Counted from the stretch's first letter, positions 1 to 8,584 are shown. The stretch: DNA of 64,000 nucleotides from Bacillus cereus ATCC 14579 (GCF_000007825.1 NC_004722.1:5306001-5370000), one strand, 5' to 3'. Program-made: numbers and translations. The notes: generated by a model from the sequence alone, not told the origin.

Positions 1-973
1 CTCTAATGTACCGTTCGAAAAAGGACGTCAATATACTGTAAAAGAATTATATCATTCTATTGTTATATTCTCTGCAAATGGATCTAGTATTGCTTTAGCA
101 GAACTTCTTGCAGGAAGTGAGAAAAACTTCTTAAATCTTGCAAATGAACATGCTAAAAAGCTAGGATTAAAGAAATATAAATTTGTAAACGCTACTGGCT
201 TAAATAACGCTGACTTAAAAGGAAAACATCCTGAGGGTACTGATCCAAATGCAGAAAACTCTATGTCAGCTCGTGATATGGGTATGCTTTCAAAAGCAAT
301 GATTACAAAGTATCCAGAAATGCTAGAGGATACAAAACAAAGATTTAGAAACTTCCCAGACAATCACCCAAAACCAATTCGTATGGAAAACTGGAATTGG
401 ATGTTACCAGGAGCTGCTTTCGCTTATGAAGGTACTGATGGTTTAAAAACCGGAAGTTCTGATACAGCTGGATACGGATTTACCATTACTGCTAAACGTG
501 GTGATGTACGTCTTATCTCGGTTATTATTAAAACAAAATCAATGGATGAACGTTTCACGGAATCTCGTGAATTAATCGAATATGGATTTAATAACTTTGA
601 AAAACAAAAACTAAAAGTTAATAAAAACAATACAATCTCTGTAGTAAAAGGGAAAGAAGACCAAGTAACTGTTGCACCCGAAAAAGAAATAACAGTAATT
701 GCGAAAAAAGGTAGCAAAGAGCCTTATAAAATTGGAACTGAATTAGATAAATCTCTTTCTGAAGATGGACATTTAGTTGCCCCTATTAAGAAAGATACCA
801 AAGTAGGCTCAATTACTTTAGAATCAACTGATAAATATGGTTTCTTAGACGGTAGTAAAAGTATGAAAGTTACTGCAAAAACGACAGAGGAAGTTGAAAA
901 AGCAAATTGGTTTGTGTTAACAATGCGCTCTATTGGTGATTTCTTCTCAAACTTATGGTCTAAAATTTTTTAA
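1..973 (+). CDS. D-alanyl-D-alanine carboxypeptidase (PBP5/DacA type), 5' end missing
   Basis: The frame is open from base 2, so this is the last 323 residues of a longer gene whose start lies outside the window. The SxN motif of the peptidase S11 family is visible as SAN near residue 24 of the visible part, and the KTG box follows as LKTGSS at about base 446. These are two of the three penicillin-binding active-site motifs; the SxxK serine must lie upstream. After the catalytic domain comes a beta-rich PBP5_C-like region, then a terminal aromatic amphipathic helix (about the last 20 residues) that should anchor the enzyme on the outer membrane face. In this family it trims the terminal D-alanine from peptidoglycan pentapeptides. 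A strong terminator follows immediately. It could be vegetative or sporulation-specific; the missing N-terminus prevents a firmer choice. Confidence 0.92.
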   Translation, partial: SNVPFEKGRQYTVKELYHSIVIFSANGSSIALAELLAGSEKNFLNLANEHAKKLGLKKYKFVNATGLNNADLKGKHPEGTDPNAENSMSARDMGMLSKAMITKYPEMLEDTKQRFRNFPDNHPKPIRMENWNWMLPGAAFAYEGTDGLKTGSSDTAGYGFTITAKRGDVRLISVIIKTKSMDERFTESRELIEYGFNNFEKQKLKVNKNNTISVVKGKEDQVTVAPEKEITVIAKKGSKEPYKIGTELDKSLSEDGHLVAPIKKDTKVGSITLESTDKYGFLDGSKSMKVTAKTTEEVEKANWFVLTMRSIGDFFSNLWSKIF

Positions 974-974
974 T

Positions 975-1004
975 AAAAAAGCTGGCTCACGCTAGCTTTT
1001 TTTA
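975..1004 (+). terminator. Rho-independent terminator of the carboxypeptidase gene
   Basis: The stem pairs AAAAAGCTGGC with GCTAGCTTTTT around a TCAC loop, with one G-U pair, and runs into a T tract. It begins directly after the stop codon. Confidence 0.85.
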
Positions 1005-1100
1005 TTTTCCACTCTCAATGTAAAACTTCGTTTGGTTGTCATATCTGAGTCCTTTTTCTCATACGTATGAACTAGTAATTGTTACACACTTCATCTAGAG

Positions 1101-1251
1101 ATAAAGTGAAACTTTAATCAGTGGGGGAATCCCCCGCTGATTATTAGTTGAACCAATCGGGCGTTTACGGGCAGTTTGATCTCCCATCTAATTTCTTTAC
1201 TTCAACCAAATTTTAGGGCAGGAGTCTTACTGCCCGTTAATGCGGGATAAA
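1101..1251 (+). repeat. bcr1-like interspersed repeat, long form
   Basis: This 151-bp block starts ATAAAGTGAAACTTTAATCA and ends CGGGATAAA. It is bounded by the direct repeat ATAAA at 1101-1105 and 1247-1251 (TTTAT on the other strand), which fits the pentanucleotide target duplication described for bcr1 of the B. cereus group. It contains a perfect GGGGG/CCCCC hairpin at 1122-1136 followed by GATTATTAG, and a second part starting CAATCGGGC. That second part aligns with the repeat at 35094-35215, and the first part aligns with shorter copies at 5347 and 29001. It ends about 40 bp before the cwlJ start, so it sits in the cwlJ promoter region. Confidence 0.8.
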
Positions 1252-1292
1252 CCTCTTTCCAAAAGGTATTACAAAAAGAGAGGTGACACATA

Positions 1293-1715
1293 ATGGGCGT
1301 TATTGCTTATAACGAAGAAGATGTAAAGTTGTTGGCTAGACTGATGCGTGCTGAAGCCGAAGGAGAAGGGCAACAAGGAATGTTAATGGTCGGAAACGTT
1401 GGAGTAAATCGTGTCCGCGGAAATTGTTTAGATTTTAGAAAAATACGTAATTTACGTCAAATGGTTTATCAAAATCCTGGTGGTTTTGAGGCAACACAAA
1501 AAGGGTATTTTTATCAAAGAGCCAGGGAACAAGATATCGCTTTAGCAAGGCGAACTATTCAAGGACAACGTTTTTGGCCCGCTAACTTTGCCTTATGGTT
1601 CTTTAGACCTGAAGGTCCTTGTCCGCCAACTTGGTATAACCAACAAAACTCTGGTCGCTTCAAAAAGCACTGCTTCTTCCAACCATCTGGCGAAGACTGC
1701 CCTAGCGTATATTAA
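1293..1715 (+). CDS. cwlJ: Spore cortex-lytic enzyme CwlJ (germination cell wall hydrolase)
   Basis: The 140-residue protein is one SleB/CwlJ-type hydrolase domain. It opens with the LARLMRAEAEGEG segment, whose glutamate is the family catalytic residue, and carries the downstream GNVGVNRV segment. It has no signal peptide or peptidoglycan-binding domain, as expected for CwlJ, which sits in the coat and opens cortex peptidoglycan during Ca-DPA-triggered germination. A good Shine-Dalgarno (AGAGAGGTGA) precedes the ATG. gerQ follows after 27 bp, the arrangement known in B. subtilis, where GerQ is needed for CwlJ localisation. The upstream region is largely a bcr1-like repeat, so the mother-cell promoter must lie in or very near that element. 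I could not pick out a sigma-E promoter with confidence. Confidence 0.95.
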   Translation: MGVIAYNEEDVKLLARLMRAEAEGEGQQGMLMVGNVGVNRVRGNCLDFRKIRNLRQMVYQNPGGFEATQKGYFYQRAREQDIALARRTIQGQRFWPANFALWFFRPEGPCPPTWYNQQNSGRFKKHCFFQPSGEDCPSVY

Positions 1716-1742
1716 GAGATGAAAATGAGGAGGGATTTTTGA

Positions 1743-2171
1743 ATGGCACAGCAACAAAATCCGTACTATGGAACAGGTTTTTATCAACCATCTGGAACTT
1801 ATGTACAACCGCAACAAATGACTCAACAACAGCAGCAAGCGATGCAACAACAAACAGCTCAAGCTGCGCAAGCTCAATATGCAATTTCTCAAGGCATGTT
1901 ACCTCTAGAGCAATCCTATATTGAAAATATCCTTCGTTTAAACAAAGGTAAGCAAGCTACAGTTGTAATGACTTATGAACGTGGCAGTTCCCTTGGTACA
2001 CAATCTTATACAGGTATTATTGAAGCAGCTGGCCGTGACCATATCGTTATTAGTGAACCGCAATCAGGAAAACGCTATTTACTATTAATGATCTACTTAG
2101 ATTACGTAGAATTTCCAGAAGAAATTACGTATTTACCTAGTCAACAAGCAACTTATACTCCAAGACCATAA
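1743..2171 (+). CDS. gerQ: Spore coat protein GerQ
   Basis: This 142-residue protein has a glutamine-, tyrosine- and proline-rich N-terminal tail (roughly residues 1-50, with QQMTQQQQQ) and a compact conserved C-terminal domain from about residue 55. That is the layout of GerQ (YwdL), the inner-coat protein required for CwlJ to sit in the spore coat. In B. subtilis GerQ is cross-linked by the transglutaminase Tgl, and the many Gln and Lys residues here are suitable substrates. GAGGAGGG lies just upstream of the ATG. The gene shares a transcript with cwlJ and ends at a strong terminator. Confidence 0.93.
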   Translation: MAQQQNPYYGTGFYQPSGTYVQPQQMTQQQQQAMQQQTAQAAQAQYAISQGMLPLEQSYIENILRLNKGKQATVVMTYERGSSLGTQSYTGIIEAAGRDHIVISEPQSGKRYLLLMIYLDYVEFPEEITYLPSQQATYTPRP

Positions 2172-2203
2172 AAAAAGCTGGCAAATGCCAGCTTTTGTTT
2201 TTT
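2172..2203. terminator. Bidirectional terminator between gerQ and the DUF423 gene
   Basis: A perfect 10-bp stem pairs AAAAGCTGGC with GCCAGCTTTT around AAAT. It is flanked by A and T runs that can serve both converging genes. Confidence 0.85.
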
Positions 2204-2570
2204 ATAATCCTTTTACAACTGCAGTCCCTACTAGAATCCACGCCACAACAAACGCTACACCACCAAGAGGTGTAATTGGGCCAAAGAACTTAATGCCTGT
2301 CGTACTTAATGCATACAAACTACCTGAGAACATAATAATCCCAGCTACCATTAGCCAACCAGCAGTAGTTAAAAGTGATGATTGAACCTTATCCATCAAT
2401 AAAGCAACTACGAATAATCCACCTGCATGAAACATCTGATATGTAACGCCTGTTTTCCAAACTTCTAACATTTTCGCAGAAATTTTATTTTCTAAACCGT
2501 GTGCTCCAAAGGCCCCTAACGCAACAGATAGCCCCGCTGCAATACAACCTAGTAAAAAGAAAATTTTCAT
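2202..2570 (-). CDS. ywdK: DUF423 family small membrane protein (YwdK-like)
   Basis: The 122-residue protein has four hydrophobic segments (about residues 3-25, 45-60, 68-90 and 98-118). It begins with the conserved FFLLGCIAAGLSVALGAFGAHGL region, followed by a buried His/Gln segment (TYQMFHAGG). These are hallmarks of the DUF423 family, to which B. subtilis YwdK belongs. The biochemical role is unknown. It is encoded next to other ywd-type genes, which supports orthology with the ywd cluster. An AAGGGG ribosome site precedes the ATG. Transcription converges on gerQ. Confidence 0.85.
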   Translation of the reverse strand: MKIFFLLGCIAAGLSVALGAFGAHGLENKISAKMLEVWKTGVTYQMFHAGGLFVVALLMDKVQSSLLTTAGWLMVAGIIMFSGSLYALSTTGIKFFGPITPLGGVAFVVAWILVGTAVVKGL

Positions 2571-2634
2571 CTTAATTCCCCTTTTTTACCTTTATCATAA
2601 GCAATTTTTTCATATAAGCCAAACGATTTATCTT

Positions 2635-2922
2635 CTAAAAATCAAATAAAGAATTACCGTTTGCATCACTTTCTTTTATATATACTGGCTCCCCAGAAAC
2701 AGGTGCAATTGGTTGCATAGTTGTTACTGGTTGTGATCCAATTACTTGCGATGGAATTTGCGGTTCTCTATATATAGATGTTTCAACTTGTTCATCTAAT
2801 AATAAGTCACATAAAGCACGCACAACTAATAAATGTTCTTTTGACTTTTGTCCTTCACTACTTTTTGCCTTCGCAATTTCATTCGCCATTTTATTTAAAA
2901 TCTTGTCGCTAGATATTTGCAT
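2635..2922 (-). CDS. ywdI: YwdI-like protein (DUF5327)
   Basis: This small soluble protein (95 residues) has an N-terminal helical part (DKILNKMANEIAKAKSS) and a conserved segment ending in LVVRALCDLLL. A variable Pro/Thr-rich tail ends with SLFDF. The N-terminal part and gene position match the YwdI family of Bacillus. No catalytic motif is visible and the function is unknown. A GAGGTGAG ribosome site lies upstream of the ATG. The gene starts 6 bp after the K+ channel stop codon, so the two are probably cotranscribed. Confidence 0.7.
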   Translation of the reverse strand: MQISSDKILNKMANEIAKAKSSEGQKSKEHLLVVRALCDLLLDEQVETSIYREPQIPSQVIGSQPVTTMQPIAPVSGEPVYIKESDANGNSLFDF

Positions 2923-2928
2923 TCCTTC

Positions 2929-3933
2929 TCACCTCGTACTTTGTAATTCTTTCTCGAATTGCCCCAATTTCTCTACTGAACCAAATACTATTATCATATC
3001 ACGTTCTTTCAATTTTTCCTGCCCTGCTGGATTATGTATAATATCCCCATTTCTTGAAATCGCTAATATTGTTACATCAAACTGATTCCTTACATTACTC
3101 TCTAGTAACGATTTACCAACTAATATTGAATCTTTTCCAACTAGAATTTCTTCAATGACAAATGACTGTTCTATTCCATACAACACTGTATCAATATAAT
3201 GAACGGTTAATGGATTTGCAATACCTTTTGCGATATGAATACCCGCCATACTAGATGGATTAATAACCTTATTTGCACCGGCACGCCTTAATTTCTCTTC
3301 AGTTTCTGGCTTTTCAGATCTCGCCACAATTTTAATCGTATCGTTTAACCCTCTTGCTGTTAATGTAATAAATACATTTTCGGCATCATTTGCAACAATA
3401 GCAACTAAACCAGCTGCTTTTAAAATTCCGGCATTATGTAATACTTGATCTTCCGTTGCATCTCCATGTACAAATAAAAGCTTTTCCTGCTCCAATATAC
3501 TTTCATCTTTATCAACAACGACAAATGGAATATTCTTTTCTTGCAATTCATGTACAACTTGAAGCCCCACTCTACCGCAACCACATACTATAATATGATT
3601 TTTCAACTGCGCTATTTGTTTATCCATCTTCTTCCTCCGTACTGCATGAAATAAATTCCCTTCAATAATCATAGCGGCCACTACCCCAATTGCATACGTA
3701 ACAATACCTACGCCAACAGGAATAATAAGAAGCGCAAATACTTTCCCCGCTTGCGTTACAGGAACAGCATCTCCGTATCCAACAGTCAATACAGTAATCA
3801 TTGTCATCCAAAATGCTTGAAACAAACTAATCTCTTCAATCGTCATAAATCCTATCGTTCCTAGAATTACAACAAAAGTCATACATATAACTGCTATCCA
3901 TAATTGCTTACGTGCATTCATACCGTGTTTCAA
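2929..3933 (-). CDS. Potassium channel with RCK (TrkA-N/TrkA-C) domains
   Basis: Two transmembrane helices (about residues 10-30 and 60-80) flank a pore loop with the K+ selectivity filter TVGYGD at residues 50-55. A cytoplasmic RCK module follows: a TrkA-N Rossmann fold starting VCGCGRVG near residue 118, then a TrkA-C domain over about the last 85 residues. This is the MthK/YugO type of ligand-gated K+ channel, in which the RCK ring binds nucleotides or Ca2+ to open the pore. In B. subtilis the related YugO carries electrical signals in biofilms; that role is only an analogy here. The longest frame starts with TTG at 3933; an ATG four codons downstream (3921) is a possible alternative. It is divergent from the ywdJ-type permease. 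Confidence 0.88.
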   Translation of the reverse strand: MKHGMNARKQLWIAVICMTFVVILGTIGFMTIEEISLFQAFWMTMITVLTVGYGDAVPVTQAGKVFALLIIPVGVGIVTYAIGVVAAMIIEGNLFHAVRRKKMDKQIAQLKNHIIVCGCGRVGLQVVHELQEKNIPFVVVDKDESILEQEKLLFVHGDATEDQVLHNAGILKAAGLVAIVANDAENVFITLTARGLNDTIKIVARSEKPETEEKLRRAGANKVINPSSMAGIHIAKGIANPLTVHYIDTVLYGIEQSFVIEEILVGKDSILVGKSLLESNVRNQFDVTILAISRNGDIIHNPAGQEKLKERDMIIVFGSVEKLGQFEKELQSTR

Positions 3934-4016
3934 CTCTTTTCTCTATCTACAATCTTTGCCAGTGGAAATAAAATACGTATATACTAGATACGGAATCTAT
4001 GAAAGAGGTTGATATA

Positions 4017-5301
4017 ATGAAGACATTTCTTTCCGCCTTACAATGGGCACTATTTATTTTAGCTGGAAGCCTTATTGTACCAATTAGTGTCGCAACTAGT
4101 TATGGTCTTAATGGCGCTGAAGCTATCGCATTCGTACAAAGAACGTTATTTGTTCTAGGCTTTGCTGGTCTCTTGCAAGCTATATTTGGGCATAAACTTC
4201 CTATTCAAGAAGGTCCTGCTGGCCTTTGGTGGGGAATTTTCTCCCTTTACGCAAGTTTAGGCGTCGTATTATTTGGATCAAGCAATGAGACACTTAAAGT
4301 TCTTCAATATGCTTTCTTATTAAGCGGTATTATTTGTATTATTCTTAGCGTTTTTGGACTTATTGATAAACTTGTTCGCTATTTTACACCGACAGTCATT
4401 GGAACGTATTTATTTCTTCTTGTCGCGCAGCTTAGTGGCTCCTTCTTAAAGGGAATGTTTGGCCTTGATGGAAAACATACAGAAGTACAACCTAACGTAT
4501 TTATTCTTTCACTCATTGTTATTTTACTATCCTTTTTCATCATGAAGCTACCTATTATTGGACAATATTCCGTTCTTTTCAGTATCGTATGCGGCTGGAT
4601 ATTATTCGCATGTTTCGGATTATCTAATCCAATAACACCAGTGACAGACATAATCCGTTTTCCATCCTTATTTGTTTTCGGAATGCCTCGTGTTGAATGG
4701 AACATGGTAATTACGGTCATTTTCGTTACACTCTTACTTCTAACAAATATGTTAGCAAGTATTCGCGTTGTACAAAAGGTTGTCTCTAAATATGAAGAAA
4801 ACGCTGCATCAGATCGTTTTAAACAAGCTGGCATTATAACAGGAATCAACCAATTGCTAGGCGGCCTATTTTCAGCTATTGGGCCTGTCGCTATTTCTGG
4901 ATCAGCAGGTTTTATTGCAACGACTAATATTTATAAACGTCTCCCGTTTATATTAGGGTCAAGCTTTATTATTGTCGTTAGTATATTTCCAAAGATTACT
5001 TCATTCTTTGCAGCAATCCCTGTTGCAGTTGGTTATGCCGCTATTTATCCTGTATTCGCAAGGCATGATTGGTCTCGCCTTTCGAGAATACGAAACTGTC
5101 CAGGATAAAGAACGATTATTTAAAGTAGCCGGTCTTTCAATCTTTACAGGAGTCGGAGTTATGTTTGTTCCAGCAGGAGCATATTCCACACTTCCACCAT
5201 TTCTAGCATCGTTTTTAAGTAATGGTCTCGTTCTTGGATCTGTAATGGCAATCTTGCTAGAAATACTATTTTCTCGTTCCGCTGCAAAACAAATATCGTA
5301 A
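4017..5301 (+). pseudogene. ywdJ: NCS2 xanthine/uracil permease (YwdJ-like), frameshifted
   Basis: The first part (4017 to about 5060) encodes a nucleobase:cation symporter-2 protein with roughly ten hydrophobic helices. It includes the conserved GPVAISGSAGFIAT region and LPIQEGPAGLWWG. In the original frame it then runs into a false tail that stops at 5108. The genuine C-terminus (GMIGLAFREYETV onward, with two more helices) continues in the next frame to 5301. Removing a single A from GCAAGG at 5058-5063 joins the frames into a normal protein of about 427 residues. AAAGAGG upstream favours the ATG at 4017 over the one at 3999. The family imports uracil or purines. Either this copy is inactive or truncated, or the extra base is a sequencing error. 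Confidence 0.85.
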
Positions 5302-5346
5302 ATTGGAAAACTTCCATTATTGCACTCTACCTTTAGAGTTGTTACG

Positions 5347-5398
5347 ATAAAATCAAACTTTAATCATTGGGGTTTTATTCTTCCCCAATGATTATTAA
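5347..5398 (+). repeat. Short bcr-like hairpin repeat
   Basis: The sequence carries AAACTTTAATCA, then a dyad (ATTGGGG ... CCCCAAT) and GATTATTAAC. This is the same order as the first part of the bcr1-like repeat at 1101. It lacks the second CAATCGGGC part. It lies between the ywdJ pseudogene and the HAD gene. A separate 7-bp dyad (TTATGAG/CTCATAA) follows at 5405-5424. Confidence 0.6.
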
Positions 5399-5528
5399 CC
5401 AATATTATGAGCAACAACTCATAATAATTTATCTACTTCTTTTCAAAGAGATTTGATGTCTTACTATTATTCCTCAACATCTTCATGAACATGTATTTTG
5501 ATTTCAATTAAAGAAAGGAATTTTCTAT

Positions 5529-6350
5529 ATGACTTATAAAATGATTGTTTTAGATTTAGATGATACTTTATTACGTGATGACCATACTATTTCACCTCGT
5601 ACGAAAGAAGCGTTAATGACTGCACAAGAGCAAGGGGTAAAGGTTGTACTTGCTTCTGGACGTCCAACGTTTGGTATGCGCAATGTAGCCAAAGAACTTC
5701 GCTTAGAAGAATACGGCAGTTTCATTCTATCTTTTAATGGCGCAAAAATTATTAACTGTAAAACAAACGAAGACATCTTTAGTAGTACACTATCTCCTGA
5801 AATCGTTCACAACCTATTTGAAATTAGTAAAACTGAAGATGTATGGATTCATACTTATATGGGCGATGATATCGTAACGGAAGAAAATAATCCTTATACT
5901 GAAATTGAGGGCGATATTACTGGTATGCCAATTGTTGTAGTAGATGACTTTAAAGCCGCAGTTAAAGAGCCTGTAGTAAAAGTATTAATGAATAAAGAAG
6001 CTGAACGCCTTGTTGAAGTTGAAAAGAAACTTCAACAACAACTAGAAGGCCAATTAAGCGTGATGCGTTCGAAACCATTCTTCTTAGAATTTACAGAAGC
6101 CGGTGTTACAAAAGGAACGAGCTTAAACAAACTGATTCAAAAGCTTGGCATTAAGCGTGAAGAAGTTATCGCAATGGGCGATAGCTATAACGACCAAGCA
6201 ATGATTGAATTTGCTGGTCTTGGCGTTGCAATGGGCAATGCACCTGATGATATTAAAGAAATTGCGAACTACGTAACAGATACAAATATGAACGATGGTG
6301 TTGCAAAAGTTGTAGAGAAATTCGTTTTAAAAACGGATGTACTTGTTTAA
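5529..6350 (+). CDS. Cof-type HAD-IIB family phosphatase
   Basis: The 273-residue protein has the HAD nucleophile motif LDLDDTLL (Asp9, Asp11), motif II in VVLASGRP near residue 42, and motif IV GDSYND near residue 218 in the Cof-family form. The large C2-type cap between motifs II and III and the overall length match the Cof/YidA group. Those enzymes hydrolyse sugar phosphates, pyridoxal phosphate or flavin mononucleotide with low specificity. The true substrate cannot be read from the sequence. AAGAAAGGAA provides the ribosome site. It is a single-gene unit ending at a strong terminator. Confidence 0.9.
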   Translation: MTYKMIVLDLDDTLLRDDHTISPRTKEALMTAQEQGVKVVLASGRPTFGMRNVAKELRLEEYGSFILSFNGAKIINCKTNEDIFSSTLSPEIVHNLFEISKTEDVWIHTYMGDDIVTEENNPYTEIEGDITGMPIVVVDDFKAAVKEPVVKVLMNKEAERLVEVEKKLQQQLEGQLSVMRSKPFFLEFTEAGVTKGTSLNKLIQKLGIKREEVIAMGDSYNDQAMIEFAGLGVAMGNAPDDIKEIANYVTDTNMNDGVAKVVEKFVLKTDVLV

Positions 6351-6363
6351 TATTTTCATTCAC

Positions 6364-6405
6364 AAAACCTATTTGAAGTCAAATACTTCAAATAGGTTTT
6401 TATTT
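6364..6405 (+). terminator. Terminator of the HAD phosphatase gene
   Basis: A 16-bp perfect stem (AAAACCTATTTGAAGT and its complement) encloses a five-base loop and ends in TTTT TATTT. Confidence 0.9.
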
Positions 6406-6438
6406 AAATTCTCATGCTTTTGTGACTATATTTTGAAC

Positions 6439-6462
6439 TTTGCACTATTCTCGTAGTGTAAA
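6439..6462. promoter_or_regulatory. Operator-like dyad upstream of the DUF3817 gene
   Basis: TTTGCACTA and TAGTGTAAA are separated by six bases, with one mismatch in nine pairs. It lies about 100 bp before the gene. No regulator is recognised. Confidence 0.35.
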
Positions 6463-6559
6463 CTTTCTTTTTGTATATAATGAAACAAAATAGACTATTT
6501 TATTTTGAAAAAGAATACAAATTTACTATATACAAGCATACGTTAAAGGAGGCTACTTT

Positions 6560-6853
6560 ATGTTATCTACACCAATCGGACGATTAAGAGCAATTGGACT
6601 AGTTGAGGGTATTTCTTTCCTATTACTATTATTTGTAGCAATGCCATTGAAATATTTCGCAGGATTTGCAACAGCTGTTAAAATTACAGGCATGGCTCAT
6701 GGTGTTCTATTTATTCTATTCATCTTTGCAGTAATTCAAGTAACAATCGTACACCGTAAATCAATTTTATGGGCACTTGGAGCATTCGTTTCATCAGTTA
6801 TCCCATTTGGTACTTTTGTACTAGATGCAAAATTAAAGAACGAGCAACAATGA
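6560..6853 (+). CDS. DUF3817 family membrane protein
   Basis: The 97-residue protein has three hydrophobic helices (about residues 12-33, 42-63 and 68-88). Its N-terminus LRAIGLVEGISFLLLL and the central KITGMAHGVLFILF are typical of DUF3817. The function is unknown; related domains are found fused to transporter-like proteins in other bacteria. AAAGGAGG lies just upstream of the ATG. A TTGAAA/TATATA pair with 16-bp spacing near 6505-6532 is a plausible promoter. Confidence 0.8.
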   Translation: MLSTPIGRLRAIGLVEGISFLLLLFVAMPLKYFAGFATAVKITGMAHGVLFILFIFAVIQVTIVHRKSILWALGAFVSSVIPFGTFVLDAKLKNEQQ

Positions 6854-6858
6854 TAATA

Positions 6859-6892
6859 AAAAGGTAGTTAACAACTGTTAACTACCTTTTCT
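6859..6892. terminator. Bidirectional terminator between the DUF3817 gene and ung
   Basis: A 14-bp perfect stem (AAAAGGTAGTTAAC with its complement) has a four-base loop and A/T runs on both sides. It serves converging genes. Confidence 0.88.
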
Positions 6893-6894
6893 AT

Positions 6895-7572
6895 TTATAA
6901 ATTTGGAATTTCCCAATCAATTTCTCTTTCGCCCATATTAGCTAAAATTGTATTTATTTTAGAATATGGCTTACTACCAAAGAAACCACGTCTTGCCGAT
7001 AATGGGCTTGGATGTACAGATTCGATAATATGATGATTCGGATTCGTAATTAATTTCTTCTTCGCCTGCGCATGGCGCCCCCACAATATGAAAATAACTG
7101 GCTTTTCACGTTCGTTCAACAGTTCAATTACACGATCTGTGAAGTGCTCCCATCCTTTTCCCTTATGAGAATTTGCTTCGCCTTGACGAACTGTTAATAC
7201 GGTATTTAGTAATAATACTCCTTGTTCCGCCCATTTTACTAAATAACCGTTATTCGGGATTTCATAACCATATTCATCTCGAAGTTCTTTATACATATTT
7301 AACAATGACGGTGGTGTTTTAACACCAGGTTGCACAGAAAAGCTTAAACCATGCGCTTGATTCGGTCCATGATATGGATCTTGCCCTAAAATGACAACCT
7401 TTGTATTTTCATAACTTGTATACTGAAGAGCGTTAAAAATATCTTCTACCTTCGGATAAACAACATGCGTGCTGTATTCTTCTGTCAAAAAACTGGATAG
7501 AGTAAGATAATACTCTTTCTCGAATTCTGGTGCCAATAGTGGCTCCCAATCATTCTTTAAAACATTTTCCAT
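6895..7572 (-). CDS. ung: Uracil-DNA glycosylase
   Basis: This is a full-length (225 residues) family 1 UDG. The water-activating loop GQDPYHGP carries catalytic Asp65, the uracil-binding segment follows as GLSFSV, and the DNA-intercalation loop is HPSPLS with His187. The enzyme removes uracil from DNA as the first step of base-excision repair. It starts 20 bp after the ABC permease stop codon with AGGAAGTGA as ribosome site, so it may be the last gene of the transcript carrying the SGNH hydrolase and ABC genes. In B. subtilis ung belongs to the ywd region, which fits the neighbours here. Confidence 0.97.
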   Translation of the reverse strand: MENVLKNDWEPLLAPEFEKEYYLTLSSFLTEEYSTHVVYPKVEDIFNALQYTSYENTKVVILGQDPYHGPNQAHGLSFSVQPGVKTPPSLLNMYKELRDEYGYEIPNNGYLVKWAEQGVLLLNTVLTVRQGEANSHKGKGWEHFTDRVIELLNEREKPVIFILWGRHAQAKKKLITNPNHHIIESVHPSPLSARRGFFGSKPYSKINTILANMGEREIDWEIPNL

Positions 7573-7591
7573 ACTGTCACTTCCTGTCTAA

Positions 7592-8584
7592 TTAATTCAC
7601 CATATCCTGTCTTGTAAATACTACGAACGAAATAACAAGAGAAACAACTGCCCAAACAGTTAAATTCATCAAAGAAAATCCCATCGATAAACCTTGTAAT
7701 GCAGGTAATTTTCCTGATAAATAATCCGTTAATGATAAATTCACACTAAAAATATATTTGGCGCCTTCCCAAGATGTTGCGAACGAGCTTAAAATACCGC
7801 CTGCAATTAATGCAGCTAGCATAACGCCCATACCAGCTGGTGTATTACGAATTAAAACAGAGACCATAAATGATATAGTTCCGACAACGATAGCAACAAA
7901 CCAGGCTAGTCCATACGCCATTAAGATGTATTGCCACTGCGGAATAAGATGTACAAAGTTCGTATTTAACGTTTCCTTATCAATGACGAATCCTGTTAAA
8001 ACAGGTAAATTCCATCCCGAGTACCCAAATACAAGCCCTGATAATATGTAAGCAAACAAACCTACAAGAAACAGTATGAGCGAAATGAAAAATAACATCG
8101 TCACGTATTTACTAAGGAGTATTTTCCAGCGCCGAATCGGCCGCGTAAGTAACATCTTCATCGTCCCATCACTTCGTTCTCCTGAAACGATATCAATGGC
8201 GACAATCATTACGAGAAGCGGAATAAATAATGTAATTCCTTGTTCAATAAATGCTCTGACAAAAGTCGGTGCACCCGGTGCCATCGGATTAATATTATGA
8301 TCTAAATAATATTGTTGTTGCTCAACTCTTACCTTTAACCAATCACGCCATTCTTCTGGCAACCTAGAATTGTTCAACCGGTTCTGAGAATCAACAATTT
8401 GCTGTTGCAATGAAACCTTCCAATCAGTTGTACCGAGTCTTTTTTGTGTCGTTTCTATTTCACGATACTGCGCATACACAAAAAGCGGGATCAAGATTGC
8501 TAAAATAAGCATGACAACAAAAATACGTTTCTTGCGGTAAATCTTTTCTGATTCATTTAAAACTAGATTCGCAAATTCACGCAT
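7592..8584 (-). CDS. ABC-2 type transporter permease
   Basis: The protein begins with a cytoplasmic stretch and one transmembrane helix (about residues 20-40). A roughly 85-residue extracytoplasmic loop with coiled-coil character follows, then five more hydrophobic helices. VSGERSDGTMKMLLTRPIRR is the conserved cytoplasmic coupling segment of ABC-2 permeases. A longer frame reaches 8608, but AAGGGGTG sits just before the ATG at 8584, so I place the start there. It overlaps the ATPase stop codon by 8 bp, which implies translational coupling. With the ATPase it forms an exporter of unknown substrate, of the lantibiotic-immunity or drug type. Confidence 0.88.
   Translation of the reverse strand: MREFANLVLNESEKIYRKKRIFVVMLILAILIPLFVYAQYREIETTQKRLGTTDWKVSLQQQIVDSQNRLNNSRLPEEWRDWLKVRVEQQQYYLDHNINPMAPGAPTFVRAFIEQGITLFIPLLVMIVAIDIVSGERSDGTMKMLLTRPIRRWKILLSKYVTMLFFISLILFLVGLFAYILSGLVFGYSGWNLPVLTGFVIDKETLNTNFVHLIPQWQYILMAYGLAWFVAIVVGTISFMVSVLIRNTPAGMGVMLAALIAGGILSSFATSWEGAKYIFSVNLSLTDYLSGKLPALQGLSMGFSLMNLTVWAVVSLVISFVVFTRQDMVN

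Noticed and set aside
4379..4849. Long open frame antisense to the permease (156 codons)
   Set aside because: No ribosome site or domain; it is the reverse of a well-conserved membrane protein and reflects codon bias.
5302..5528. Possible riboswitch or T-box upstream of the HAD phosphatase
   Set aside because: The region holds a bcr-like hairpin and a small dyad but no T-box GGTGG/AGGGTGGNACCGCG or other aptamer blocks, and no terminator.
6439..6462. Dyad before the DUF3817 gene as a named regulator site
   Set aside because: The palindrome is real but matches no operator I recognise, so it is listed only as an operator-like dyad.
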